NCBI GenBank assembly: GCA_947495985.1
Contig: CANMBD010000001.1
Location: forward strand, 1,702,935-1,766,934
DNA length: 64,000 nt
Direction of reading: 5' to 3'
Source of the DNA: an uncultured Sphingomonadaceae bacterium
GTDB lineage: Bacteria; Pseudomonadota; Alphaproteobacteria; Sphingomonadales; Sphingomonadaceae
The notes below the pieces were generated by a model. That model worked only from the letters and a program-made list of their open reading frames with translations, had not been told where the DNA came from and made no database searches. This document shows, in pieces, positions 16,321-24,451 of this stretch; position 1 is the stretch's first letter; each line of letters starts with the position of its first letter. Both the position numbers and the translations under genes were made by a program.

Positions 16321-17802
16321 ATGAAGTTGACTGCATTATATTTTCCCATCCTCCTGTTATTCTTGCCCGCACCCGTGGCTGCAGATTCTGGATCAGGCAA
16401 TCTGACTGAACAGGAAAAGGCGATTATTTTCAAAGCTGCATCAGGGGAAACGACCGACGCATTTGAGGGACATTTCACGGTACCGGAAAACCGAGCCAAT
16501 CCAGACAGCCGGACTTTGACCCTGCGCTATGTTCGGTTTCCAGCGACTGGGAATAAGCCAGGCTCTCCAATTATATATCTTGCTGGCGGTCCCGGTGGAT
16601 CCGGTATTAGGACCGCCCGCGTTCGTCGCTTTGCCTTGTTCATGGCGATGCGGGAATTTGGCGATGTCATCGCGTTAGATCAGCGAGGAACCGGCGCTTC
16701 GACTTACATGACCAAATGCAGTTCTTCTCAGACATCTGGTGGAACAGACCTTGTTTCGGACGAGGATTACCGGAAAAGGCAGGTTGAGGCGTTGAGGGAA
16801 TGTCTTGCATTCTGGATCGACAAAGGAATCGATGTAAGGGGATATAACACGGTCGAAAATGTCGCTGATCTGCAGGATCTACGTCAGCATCTTGGCGCTT
16901 CGCAACTTACGCTCTGGGGCATATCTTACGGATCGCATCTTGCTCTGGCGGCGGCCAAGCAAATGGGAGGTGAAATCGACAAGATCGTCATCGCGAGCGC
17001 CGAAGGTCTTGATCAAACCATAAAACTCCCGGCTCGTACCGATCGATATTTTGACCGCGTACAGCAGGCAATTGACCGGCAGCCTAAGGCCAAGACCGAA
17101 ATACCGGATATCAAGGCCCTGATGCGCCGGGTCCATACCAAGCTCGAACAGGCTCCGGTCATGATTCAGTATCTCGATAAAGAAGGCGTAGAACGAAAAT
17201 ATTTGTGGCAGAGACGGGATATGCAGAGTGCAGCCTCCGGATTGATTTCCGATCCCATGCCGCTGAGCTTGTTGCTGCAGCTCTATCGCGAGGCGGATCA
17301 AGGCCAATATGAGCTTTTGCAGAGAATAGCACCTAGAATGCTGGGTCGTGATGATCAGATTGCCTTTTGGCCGATGTCGGTGCTGATGGATATTGCATCA
17401 GGAACAGGCGCGGACCGACGTACCCTGATTAGGAGGCAAGCGCGCACCTCCTTACTGGCCACCTATCTCAACCAGCCGATGGAATTGGAGGACGTTGAGT
17501 CAGCATTAGTCCTCGGAGAAGATTTTCGAAAGCAGCCGGTATCGGATATACCCCTATTGTTGCTCAGCGGCACACTGGATGGGCGCACGTATATTGAAAG
17601 CCAGCACGAAGCGGTCCGGGGATTTGCCAACCGGCAGCAGGTGACTGTAAAGGATGCCGGACACAATCTGTTCATGTCGCCGCCAGAGGTGACCCTGACA
17701 ATTCAAGAATTCATGCGCGGCAAAAATGTCGATGGCAGAGTCATAATATCAGAACTGCCCGACTTGATGACCGCCGGAAACCGCCTTCTCCAGCAGCGAT
17801 GA
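16321..17802 (+). CDS. Secreted alpha/beta hydrolase, proline iminopeptidase/TAP-like
   Basis: 493 residues with a signal peptide (LYFPILLLFLPAPVAA, about 5-20). The oxyanion segment is LAGGPGGSG (about 90), and a DQRGTGAS motif follows. The nucleophile elbow is WGISYGSHLAL (Ser near 203). A C-terminal TAP-like lid region and the acid/His pair (LSGTLDGRTYIES, DAGHNLFMSP) complete the triad. This architecture is typical of extracytoplasmic prolyl or tripeptidyl aminopeptidases. The gene is monocistronic and divergent from the membrane LytTR regulator. Confidence 0.85.
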   Translation: MKLTALYFPILLLFLPAPVAADSGSGNLTEQEKAIIFKAASGETTDAFEGHFTVPENRANPDSRTLTLRYVRFPATGNKPGSPIIYLAGGPGGSGIRTARVRRFALFMAMREFGDVIALDQRGTGASTYMTKCSSSQTSGGTDLVSDEDYRKRQVEALRECLAFWIDKGIDVRGYNTVENVADLQDLRQHLGASQLTLWGISYGSHLALAAAKQMGGEIDKIVIASAEGLDQTIKLPARTDRYFDRVQQAIDRQPKAKTEIPDIKALMRRVHTKLEQAPVMIQYLDKEGVERKYLWQRRDMQSAASGLISDPMPLSLLLQLYREADQGQYELLQRIAPRMLGRDDQIAFWPMSVLMDIASGTGADRRTLIRRQARTSLLATYLNQPMELEDVESALVLGEDFRKQPVSDIPLLLLSGTLDGRTYIESQHEAVRGFANRQQVTVKDAGHNLFMSPPEVTLTIQEFMRGKNVDGRVIISELPDLMTAGNRLLQQR

Positions 17803-17996
17803 GTCTGTATAGTGAAAACGTTCTTTTTCTGGATAAAGCAGCCATAGCGCTGGTGTATGCTATGGGCGCAAAAGGGGACGTTCACTTTGAGCATAATAGC
17901 GGATCCATAATAACTTTTTCGAAGGAATTCTGGTTTATTCATCTTGCCTTGAATTGAGGGTAGGGATTTGCAGCAGTCTTTTGAGAACGCCAACGC

Positions 17997-19193
17997 ATGA
18001 GTTGGCCAGTGATATTTTTTGGGATGTTCCTTGGACTGGCGATGCTGGCGGTCATTTATAATGTCAGTCTCTACGTGGCAATGCGCGAGCGCTTTTTAGT
18101 TTGGCATAGTGTTAGGCTCATCGCGATGGTTCTGATGTCATTAGTTGGTTCACAGCTTTTTTTGGGGACTTGGCTTGCTGACCCCATCATGCGCAATCGC
18201 ATCGAACTCTTACTGCTTGATGTCGGCATCGTCGTAACCGGCCCTTTTTTGGTCGCCTATATAGAAGATGGAATGCTCAAACCGCATGTTCGCCGCGCTT
18301 TGAATTGGTGCGCGGTGCTGGCAATTATTGTAAGCATCATTCCTCCTTTCCTGCCGGATCAGGCTATTCCGAACGCGCTGCGCCATTTGGCTTTTGTTGT
18401 CATCATTATTCTCGTCATATCCGCGCTTGTGCAAGCACTGTGGATGGGCAGTCGGGCTGCACGCTTCCAGCTGGTGGCATGGTCATTGATATTGGTGGTT
18501 GGCGGCATCGCATCCTTCCACGAGATTGCGTTCAATGCAGAATGGTCTCTTTGGATGCCTGCGATCCTTGTCGCATTAACGTTTGAAGTTGTTGTTAGTG
18601 CAGTAGGCGTTTCGGATCGCTTCATGATTCTCAAGCGCGAGCGCGATGATGCCGTTGCGAGAGAAATCAACATTGCAGAAATTGCAGCGACTGATCCTTT
18701 AACCAATTTGCCGAACCGTCGAGGTCTTCAAAAGCGACTTGGTGACTGTAAAGCGCCAGCGCCGGCAGCTGTAGCATTGGTTGATTTGGATCATTTCAAA
18801 CGTGTAAATGATACTTACGGTCATGATATTGGCGACAAAGTATTGGCGGCGGCGGCGTCTGCCCTTGTTAACGAAAACAGTTTTGCTGCCAGAATTGGCG
18901 GCGAAGAATTTGCGCTATTGATATATGGAAACAAACCCATATCAGAGGCGGAATCGGTGCGTCAAAAAATCGCAGATGCAGTGGATCAATGCGTCAATAT
19001 TGCTTCGTTGAAGGTAACGGCCAGTATGGGTGTTTGTCAGGTATCAGATCGCGCCAGTATCGAAATGGCTATGCAGAAGGCCGATGAAGCTCTTTATGTA
19101 GCAAAACAATCGGGGCGGAATCGTATGGTGAGTAGCCGATGCGATGTCGGCAAGGCCTTGGCATACAGAGTGAGACCACTACAAGCCGCGTAG
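17997..19193 (+). CDS. Membrane diguanylate cyclase (GGDEF)
   Basis: 398 residues. About six to seven TM helices fill residues 1-205. A short linker leads to a GGDEF domain (about 230-385: ATDPLTNLPNRR, VDLDHFKRVNDTYGHDIGD, ARIGGEEFALL). The active GGEEF motif is intact, so it should make cyclic di-GMP from two GTP. The residues before GGEEF (NENSFAARI) contain no RxxD inhibitory site, so product inhibition may be absent. It stands alone, 194 bp after the hydrolase. The N-terminal sensor family is not recognised. Confidence 0.9.
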   Translation: MSWPVIFFGMFLGLAMLAVIYNVSLYVAMRERFLVWHSVRLIAMVLMSLVGSQLFLGTWLADPIMRNRIELLLLDVGIVVTGPFLVAYIEDGMLKPHVRRALNWCAVLAIIVSIIPPFLPDQAIPNALRHLAFVVIIILVISALVQALWMGSRAARFQLVAWSLILVVGGIASFHEIAFNAEWSLWMPAILVALTFEVVVSAVGVSDRFMILKRERDDAVAREINIAEIAATDPLTNLPNRRGLQKRLGDCKAPAPAAVALVDLDHFKRVNDTYGHDIGDKVLAAAASALVNENSFAARIGGEEFALLIYGNKPISEAESVRQKIADAVDQCVNIASLKVTASMGVCQVSDRASIEMAMQKADEALYVAKQSGRNRMVSSRCDVGKALAYRVRPLQAA

Positions 19194-19586
19194 ACTTGGT
19201 TCTGACGACGAAAATCTGCCAATCATAATAGTCACGAGTTGGTGTTAACAAACTGTGCGGGCCGTATATTTTTTCCAGAAACTACGATCTTGATGTCCGC
19301 TTTCGGGATATGGCTGCCATAACGCTAGTGTCCGCTTTGCGCCCCAATTTCAGACATGACTAGCGCGGTCTTCGTTGCCGGAAAGCAGACACAAGAAAGA
19401 TCACTCGAGACGCCGATAGTTGTGACAAAATTTATGCCCTTCATGTTTAGTGATGAACTTGCTTAAGAACACCTTTTCTTTTCAGTCTCGGTGATTCCAA
19501 TGATCTTCCTGTCTCCCTTGACAACAAAGGTTTCAAAGAAGGTAAACCATCCTTTGGAGAGATTGTCGCTTGTTGAAAGACGCTGG
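19194..19586. other. Gene-free stretch with degenerate dispersed repeats
   Basis: No credible gene. At 19291-19360 there are two broken copies of the dispersed repeat (ATGTCCGCTTTCGGGATA and GTGTCCGCTTTGCGCCC followed by a mismatched arm). The region marks the left edge of the AT-richer cluster. Confidence 0.55.
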
Positions 19587-20183
19587 TTACTTGGTGAGCA
19601 TTTGTTTCAAGGTAACTACCCACCATTCCAATTGCAGCTTTTGATCAGCACTTCTGGATAAACCGGCACTTCTCCGGAACTCTTCCCCATAAAGAGGGTC
19701 GATAGCCAGCCACAAATGTAATGTTGCCAATGCCGCCCGAATCTTGGCCTCGGTTGTGTCTTGTTTGGAATTGATAGCAAGTAGAGCATCCACTACCGGA
19801 TCTAATAAAGGCGTTCCGCGTTCTTGCCATCCCGATTTGTGAAGGTGGATTGCCAAATCAGCATATCCCTCGCTGTATACATCCCCGATCGCTTCAACAA
19901 GCGAGCGAATATCGGGATTTGATCCCGCCCATTGCGTCACAGCTAGATCAACCGCATCGCGGACTTTTTGCGCCCCTGATTTTAGCAACGCCTCAAGTAG
20001 ACCATCCAAAGACCCGAAATGATGATTGATACCGGCATCCGTCATGGATGCTTCGCGTGCGACAGCCCTCACCTGCACCGAAGCGATGCCGCTTTGTTTC
20101 ATTATCTGCTCGGCACAGGACAGGATGTGTTCGCGTGCCTCAGAGGGGGTACGGCGAATTCGCTTTTGGGGTCCTTCAGTCAT
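19587..20183 (-). CDS. TetR/AcrR family regulator of the 19.6-24.3 kb cluster
   Basis: 198 residues. The TetR HTH is at about 32-55 (VQVRAVAREASMTDAGINHHFGSLDGLLEAL), with a helical ligand domain after it. It is divergent from the SnoaL-like gene. The 109-bp promoter between them holds two 8-4-8 palindromic sites; two more copies of the same site lie 3 kb away in the other divergent promoter of the cluster. It is the only regulator in the cluster and so the best candidate for binding all four. The ligand is unknown. Confidence 0.88.
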   Translation of the reverse strand: MTEGPQKRIRRTPSEAREHILSCAEQIMKQSGIASVQVRAVAREASMTDAGINHHFGSLDGLLEALLKSGAQKVRDAVDLAVTQWAGSNPDIRSLVEAIGDVYSEGYADLAIHLHKSGWQERGTPLLDPVVDALLAINSKQDTTEAKIRAALATLHLWLAIDPLYGEEFRRSAGLSRSADQKLQLEWWVVTLKQMLTK

Positions 20184-20203
20184 AGCGGAGTGTCTAGGTT
20201 ATT

Positions 20204-20223
20204 CACATTGACATATCAATGTA
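20204..20223. promoter_or_regulatory. 8-4-8 palindromic operator, site 1
   Basis: CACATTGA-CATA-TCAATGTA. One of four sites fitting NACMTTGA-N4-KCAAKGTA. It lies 21 bp before the TetR start, with its centre 27 bp from site 2. Confidence 0.65.
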
Positions 20224-20230
20224 ACATCTA

Positions 20231-20250
20231 TACCTTGAGTACTCAATGTA
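20231..20250. promoter_or_regulatory. 8-4-8 palindromic operator, site 2
   Basis: TACCTTGA-GTAC-TCAATGTA, with a perfect 12-bp core TTGAGTACTCAA at 20235-20246. It is 43 bp before the SnoaL-like gene start. Confidence 0.7.
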
Positions 20251-20292
20251 GTGAATGCATACACAAGCTGATCGAACCAAAGGAAAGAAGTA

Positions 20293-20742
20293 GTGAACCT
20301 AGTTAAGAAATTTATCGAACAAGGTCGTGCATTCGAAACGGCCTATAATATGGGTGGGTGGGATCGACTGCGCCCTTACTTTGCAAAAGACATGGTCTAT
20401 GAGGTCTCTAACATTTCTTTCCACTGCGAAGTAACGGGGGTTGATAATATGCTTGCGGGATTTGAACGAGCGACCGATGGTTTTGACAAGAAATGCGAAC
20501 GGCAAATAAATGTCGCCGAACATGTCTTTGCGCAAGAAGGTAACAAAGTCCTGTTCCACAGCTTTATAAGGTTTACTCGTGGCGATGCTCCTCCAATCCA
20601 ATCTGGCTTGTGGGAAATTGCAACTTACGAAAATGACCAGATTACGAGGTTGTTGGACATATATGATCCAGGCTGCGCCCAGGAGTTTGACCAATGGATG
20701 GCAAGCTGGGGACAGGGACTGGATCCCCGATATACAGTGTGA
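20293..20742 (+). CDS. SnoaL-like / NTF2-fold protein
   Basis: 149 residues from GTG 20293, preceded by AAAGGAAAG. A single-domain NTF2-like fold. The N-terminal helix (GWDRLRPYFAKDMVYEV) and the strand pattern ending SGLWEIATYENDQITRLLDIYD are typical of SnoaL-like ester cyclase or isomerase relatives. Catalytic residues are not certain. It is the first gene on the plus strand, divergent from TetR, with two operator-like sites ahead, and is followed by the GFA and GST genes. A catabolic or detoxification role fits the neighbours; the substrate is unknown. Confidence 0.75.
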   Translation: MNLVKKFIEQGRAFETAYNMGGWDRLRPYFAKDMVYEVSNISFHCEVTGVDNMLAGFERATDGFDKKCERQINVAEHVFAQEGNKVLFHSFIRFTRGDAPPIQSGLWEIATYENDQITRLLDIYDPGCAQEFDQWMASWGQGLDPRYTV

Positions 20743-20801
20743 AGATGGCCTTATACGAATGAACCATGGTCGTGAGTGTTACGATCATTGAAGGTACGCA
20801 A

Positions 20802-21227
20802 ATGCAATCATATGATGGTCGATGTCAATGTGGCGACGCAAAAATCAGGCTTTTCACTCCTCGCCAGATTGTCACTGGAGATTTGCGTACATGCCGCTGT
20901 AATTTTTGTTCGAAATTTGACGTTACGTTCTACTCTAACCCGGATTCTTCCATGACAGTGGGCGCAGCTTGCCGTCTAGAGAGGCAATTTCAAGGAGCGG
21001 GCATCGCGGCAATGTTGTTTTGTTCAAATTGCGAGGATTTTTTGGGAACCTCTTGCGACTTTGATGGCAAGCAGCTTGGTGCTGCCGTTATCAATCGCTT
21101 TGGCAGCCTAAAGAATATGAACGCAGGTGTACACATTAACCCGGCAGGAAAATCAAAAAAAGATAAAATAGAACGCTGGAGATCCATTTGGATGCCGATC
21201 ATATTTTACGACAGGAGCTCGCGATGA
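20802..21227 (+). CDS. GFA/CENP-V family zinc protein
   Basis: 141 residues from ATG 20802, with AAGG 9 nt upstream; an earlier ATG at 20766 lacks a ribosome site. The GFA fold shows three cysteine pairs: CQCGDA near residue 8, CRCNFCSKF near 31, and CSNCEDFLG near 74. These are typical zinc ligands of the glutathione-dependent formaldehyde-activating family, though most members have no proven activity. The stop overlaps the ATG of the GST gene (ATGA), so a link to glutathione chemistry is plausible. Confidence 0.85.
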   Translation: MQSYDGRCQCGDAKIRLFTPRQIVTGDLRTCRCNFCSKFDVTFYSNPDSSMTVGAACRLERQFQGAGIAAMLFCSNCEDFLGTSCDFDGKQLGAAVINRFGSLKNMNAGVHINPAGKSKKDKIERWRSIWMPIIFYDRSSR

Positions 21228-21988
21228 TCATTTTTTTCGGAAATGACTTCAGTCCTTTTTCAAGGAAGGTTCGGCTCGCCCTCGAATATAAAGAAATCGA
21301 CTATCGGTTTCGGGATGGTTTGGCCAAGATCAATCACGAGGCGTTGTTCACAGTCAACCCTCGTCTGGAAGTTCCAACGATCGAACATGACGGTGTTGTC
21401 GTTTCACAATCGGTTCATATTGTTGCCTACCTAGACGAAGTTTTCTCAAACAATCTCATTTTTCCGGAACGTCCAGCAGATCGAGCATTGGCAAGGCGAA
21501 TAGAGCATCTGTTTAGCACCACAATTGATGCAGCTATTGTCAATTGCTCACTTTGGACCTGGGCAAGCCGTAAAGACGATAGGCCCGAGGGACTTTTTGA
21601 GGCTGCTCAAAAGGACATTAATGAAGCCTTGCAGGAGCTTGAGGAAATTCTGAAACTGCAAAGGGGAAAGTACATGTTCGGTGTTGAGCCTGGCGTAGTA
21701 GAATTTACCATCTGGCCGCATATTTCAGCTCTAAAACCGCTCGGTTTCAAGATTGACGATAATCAGTTTCCCCATGTTCTTAGGTGGATGGACACCATGA
21801 AAGAGGGAATTCTCTTTCGCAACGACACAGCAAAAACCGCCGAATTTTTAGCAACGATGACAGATGAGAGTCATGAACGGATAAAAATAGCATGGCGTGG
21901 TGATCGAATCGAATGGATGCTAGCCCGTGGTTATCACCAATGGTTGAATCGAGAAATCGAGGCCGAGAGAGTGATTTGGCCTATCTGA
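21224..21988 (+). CDS. Glutathione S-transferase
   Basis: 254 residues from ATG 21224, with AGGAGC upstream. The thioredoxin-like N-terminal domain reads FFGNDFSPFSRKVRLALEYKEIDY, with Ser at the catalytic region. The NPRLEVPTIEHDGVVVSQSVHIVAYLDE stretch contains the cis-Pro and the glutathione-binding (E/Q)S pair. A helical C-terminal domain follows and is longer than usual by a tail of about 40 residues. It is translationally coupled to the GFA gene. It would conjugate or cleave an electrophile in the pathway of this cluster. Confidence 0.9.
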   Translation: MIIFFGNDFSPFSRKVRLALEYKEIDYRFRDGLAKINHEALFTVNPRLEVPTIEHDGVVVSQSVHIVAYLDEVFSNNLIFPERPADRALARRIEHLFSTTIDAAIVNCSLWTWASRKDDRPEGLFEAAQKDINEALQELEEILKLQRGKYMFGVEPGVVEFTIWPHISALKPLGFKIDDNQFPHVLRWMDTMKEGILFRNDTAKTAEFLATMTDESHERIKIAWRGDRIEWMLARGYHQWLNREIEAERVIWPI

Positions 21989-21994
21989 CCTCCT

Positions 21995-22393
21995 TCAATT
22001 GAAACCCGTTAAATTCTCTTCAGATTTTGCTTTGCGATATCCGACGATGCACAGGAAAAAGATCACGATATTGCCAACAAAATCAAGCGTCATCCAGTTA
22101 GAGAACATATTTTCAACGAACAGAAAATAGTAGTTAAAAACGAAGAACGGAACAGAGCCTACCACGCCGAATACCAGAAAAGTGACCGGGCGAAATTGGG
22201 AGAGTGCTATAACGGTTCCGCATAAACAAGCCTGGGCACCAAAACAGCCTTTAAGAACGGCGCTTGCATCTGTTCCGATATAGTGATCAGCAGTGAATCC
22301 CAAACGTTCCACGGTGGCAGGAAACAAAAGCGCCCACCCGCCAAGTCCCAAAAAGACCGATGCAAGAATTCGTTGTATTCCTAATGCAGTCAC
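21995..22393 (-). CDS. Small four-TM membrane protein, unknown function
   Basis: 132 residues with four hydrophobic helices (about 8-27, 45-66, 70-92, 103-122) and a short polar tail. No family is recognised with confidence. It is convergent with the GST gene, 7 bp away, and is the second gene of a minus-strand pair that begins with the alpha/beta hydrolase 70 bp upstream. Confidence 0.7.
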   Translation of the reverse strand: MTALGIQRILASVFLGLGGWALLFPATVERLGFTADHYIGTDASAVLKGCFGAQACLCGTVIALSQFRPVTFLVFGVVGSVPFFVFNYYFLFVENMFSNWMTLDFVGNIVIFFLCIVGYRKAKSEENLTGFN

Positions 22394-22462
22394 TTGATTT
22401 CTCCTTCTTGCCAGTTCGTTTTAAAGTTGCTCAGTCTCTCTACAACCTAAACCAGATATCAC

Positions 22463-23167
22463 TCAGTTCAATTTTGCTTGTTGGCGTATCGTTTCCGACT
22501 GTTCAAAGCGTAACAATATATCGGCCAGCCTTATGGGAGCATCTCGCGCGATCAAATGGCTGGCAGAATCGACATGTTCTACTTTCAATTGTGGACAGAG
22601 TTCCCTTAAACAGCCAACTTCCTCATCCGACATGGGTCCAAACTGTCCGGCGCGCACTAGCAGGACCGGAATCTTGATTTGGGAAGCAGCATTCGAAAGA
22701 AGATCTCCTTTGTCCAGAATGTCATCGACCAGAAAAGTCTCCGCCAGATGGGGAACAGTTGAGGACAAGAAGTTCCGAACGCGTTGAGGGTCAGGTGCAG
22801 GAACAACATCAACCAGAACCAATCCGCAGACCTTAGACCGCGTTTCGTGACACGCTAAAGCCATTATTGCCGCTAGTCCGCCCAGAGAAGCCCCAACCAA
22901 AATCTGAGCCTTGTCTGACAATGTGAGCATCTGACGGACATCGTCTGCAAAGCACTGGATATCTTCTCGTCGTGACCCTGTGCTTTCCCCATGCCCCCTC
23001 TGATCAAAAGCTACTGAACCGAGACCTGCACGAGCCAGTCGTGTTTGGATCGGTCGCCAGACCTGTCTGGTTTCCCCGCCAGCATGGAGCAGTAAAAAAT
23101 TATGATTGAGGCCACTAGTACTGCCAACGAGCGTTACATCATTGGAGGCAATTTCGATATTTTCCAT
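22463..23167 (-). CDS. Alpha/beta hydrolase
   Basis: 234 residues from ATG 23167. The oxyanion region is FLLLHAGGETRQVWRPI, then DQRGHGES. The nucleophile elbow is LVGASLGGLAAI (Ser near 96), and the C-terminal His is in VDSASHLIARD. This suits an esterase or C-C hydrolase acting on a small ester or ring-cleavage product. The start codon lies inside a perfect 21-bp inverted repeat, so expression is probably controlled there. It is divergent from the broken SRPBCC gene. Confidence 0.85.
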   Translation of the reverse strand: MENIEIASNDVTLVGSTSGLNHNFLLLHAGGETRQVWRPIQTRLARAGLGSVAFDQRGHGESTGSRREDIQCFADDVRQMLTLSDKAQILVGASLGGLAAIMALACHETRSKVCGLVLVDVVPAPDPQRVRNFLSSTVPHLAETFLVDDILDKGDLLSNAASQIKIPVLLVRAGQFGPMSDEEVGCLRELCPQLKVEHVDSASHLIARDAPIRLADILLRFEQSETIRQQAKLN

Positions 23168-23206
23168 AATTTTACCTTGATTATGCAAGGTAAAATTATG
23201 GAAAAT
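23159..23206. repeat. Perfect 21-bp inverted repeat spanning the hydrolase start codon
   Basis: Left arm 23159-23179, 6-nt spacer ATTATG, right arm 23186-23206; all 21 positions pair. Its centre is operator site 3. The left arm includes the ribosome site and first codons (MEN) of the hydrolase. The right arm repeats them on the plus strand, giving ATGGAAAATAAC. Confidence 0.85.
23173..23192. promoter_or_regulatory. 8-4-8 palindromic operator, site 3
   Basis: TACCTTGA-TTAT-GCAAGGTA. Its left half is identical to that of site 2. It sits at the centre of the 21-bp inverted repeat and just upstream of the hydrolase ATG. Confidence 0.7.
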
Positions 23207-23226
23207 AACATTGATGTGTCAAGGTA
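23207..23226. promoter_or_regulatory. 8-4-8 palindromic operator, site 4
   Basis: AACATTGA-TGTG-TCAAGGTA. Its centre is 34 bp from site 3 and it lies 48 bp before the SRPBCC gene. Confidence 0.62.
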
Positions 23227-23273
23227 AATATCTCTTGACGGAAGATCGTCTTGTCTCTGAAGGATTCAAATAA

Positions 23274-23761
23274 ATGGCAATGGGCAATTTAACAGTTCAG
23301 ACAGAAGATAAAATTGCCATCGCTGCTGATCCCGTCGATGTTTGGAACGTCTCGACTAATATTGAAATTCTGGCAGATTGGTCTCCCAATGTGAAATCCG
23401 CGCGTCCCATGACTGATGCTACAATGAATTTGGGAAGAAGTTTGAACTCAATCAACCTGGTCAGCCTGTTGCCATTTGGACTGTGACCCAGTTTGAACCT
23501 CCAACAATATTTGCGCGGGAAAAAAGAATGCTGGGGATGAGCATCACAGGCATCCACGAAATTCGATCTTGCAAAATCGGCACGATTAATAGGCTGGTGT
23601 TGCAGGCGTCGGGGGTTTCAGCGATTCTACTATCCCCAATTCTCCGTGAAGCTTTTGTCCGAGCCATAAAGAGAGAGAATGAAGGACTAAAAGCTTACTG
23701 TGAATCTCACCACCGGATCAACGACTTTGCTAACCAAGACAAGTTGGAAGGTAAACCCTGA
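23274..23761 (+). pseudogene. SRPBCC-family gene broken by a frameshift
   Basis: The first frame (23274 to a TGA at 23484) gives an SRPBCC start (EDKIAIAADPVDVWNVSTNIEILADWSPNV). Reading the next frame from about 23435 gives KKFELNQPGQPVAIWTVTQFEPPTIF and then the rest of the domain to 23761. The shift lies at the GGGAAGAAG stretch, 23431-23440. Restoring one base gives an intact protein of about 162 residues. Proteins of this fold bind hydrophobic ligands or act as polyketide-type cyclases. It could be a real mutation, a programmed shift or a sequencing error. Confidence 0.75.
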
Positions 23762-23763
23762 GA

Positions 23764-24325
23764 ATGAAAACAATGTCTATTACAGCCACAATGGCGCCCG
23801 TCGCCCGAAAAGAGATCATGCTTTTGAGAGACATAAGTGAAGAGACTTTTGTCGACACCTTTCTCGCTCAAAACGAGTCGAAGAATATGAATGCATATGT
23901 CGCCAAAGCTTTTTTCACTCCGGCGGATTACCAGCGAATATGATGATCCGAACTCAAAGTTCTTCTTTGCAAGACATGGTTCCGAGATTGTCGGATATTT
24001 AAAGGTAAACACAGGCCCTGCACAAACCGAACAGGGAATACCCAACGCGATGGAGATAGAACGAATTTACGTCAGGAAAACATTCCAGGGAAAAGGGATT
24101 GGAAGAATTCTAATAAATTTTGCATTGTCAAAAGCGAGTGAGTTGACCGTGCAGCATGTTTGGTTGGGCGTATGGGAGAAGAACACTCGCGCAATTTCAT
24201 TTTATCTGCGTATGGGCTTTTCAACAATTTGCCACCATAATTTCATGATGGGCGATGACAAGCAACGCGATATTATGATGAAACTCTCGATAGCCGGCTC
24301 ACTGGATTCACATGATTATTTTTAG
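23764..24325 (+). pseudogene. GNAT acetyltransferase gene broken by a frameshift in a T run
   Basis: ATG 23764 opens a frame ending at a TGA at 23941 with a GNAT-like start (LRDISEETFVDTFLAQNESKNMNAYVAKAF). After the six-T run at 23910-23915 the next frame continues SLRRITSEYDDPNSKFFFARHG and holds the acetyl-CoA site RKTFQGKGIGRILI, ending at 24325. Removing one T restores a single protein of about 186 residues. It starts 2 bp after the SRPBCC stop, so two adjacent genes are each broken once. Confidence 0.78.
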
Positions 24326-24451
24326 CTCAACTGTGTCGATGCTGGCGACGACTTGCCGGGAGAAGAGATGCTTCCGGGGCGCGATCGGAATGGCGGTTTT
24401 GACCTTTCGGTCTCAAAAGCATACTGTCCGCTAACGACCCAGAGGTTGACT

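Noticed and set aside
17860..17900. Further copy of the dispersed palindrome (GGGCGCAAAAGGGGACGTTC)
   Set aside because: Only the centre resembles the repeat; the arms do not pair, so it is not counted.
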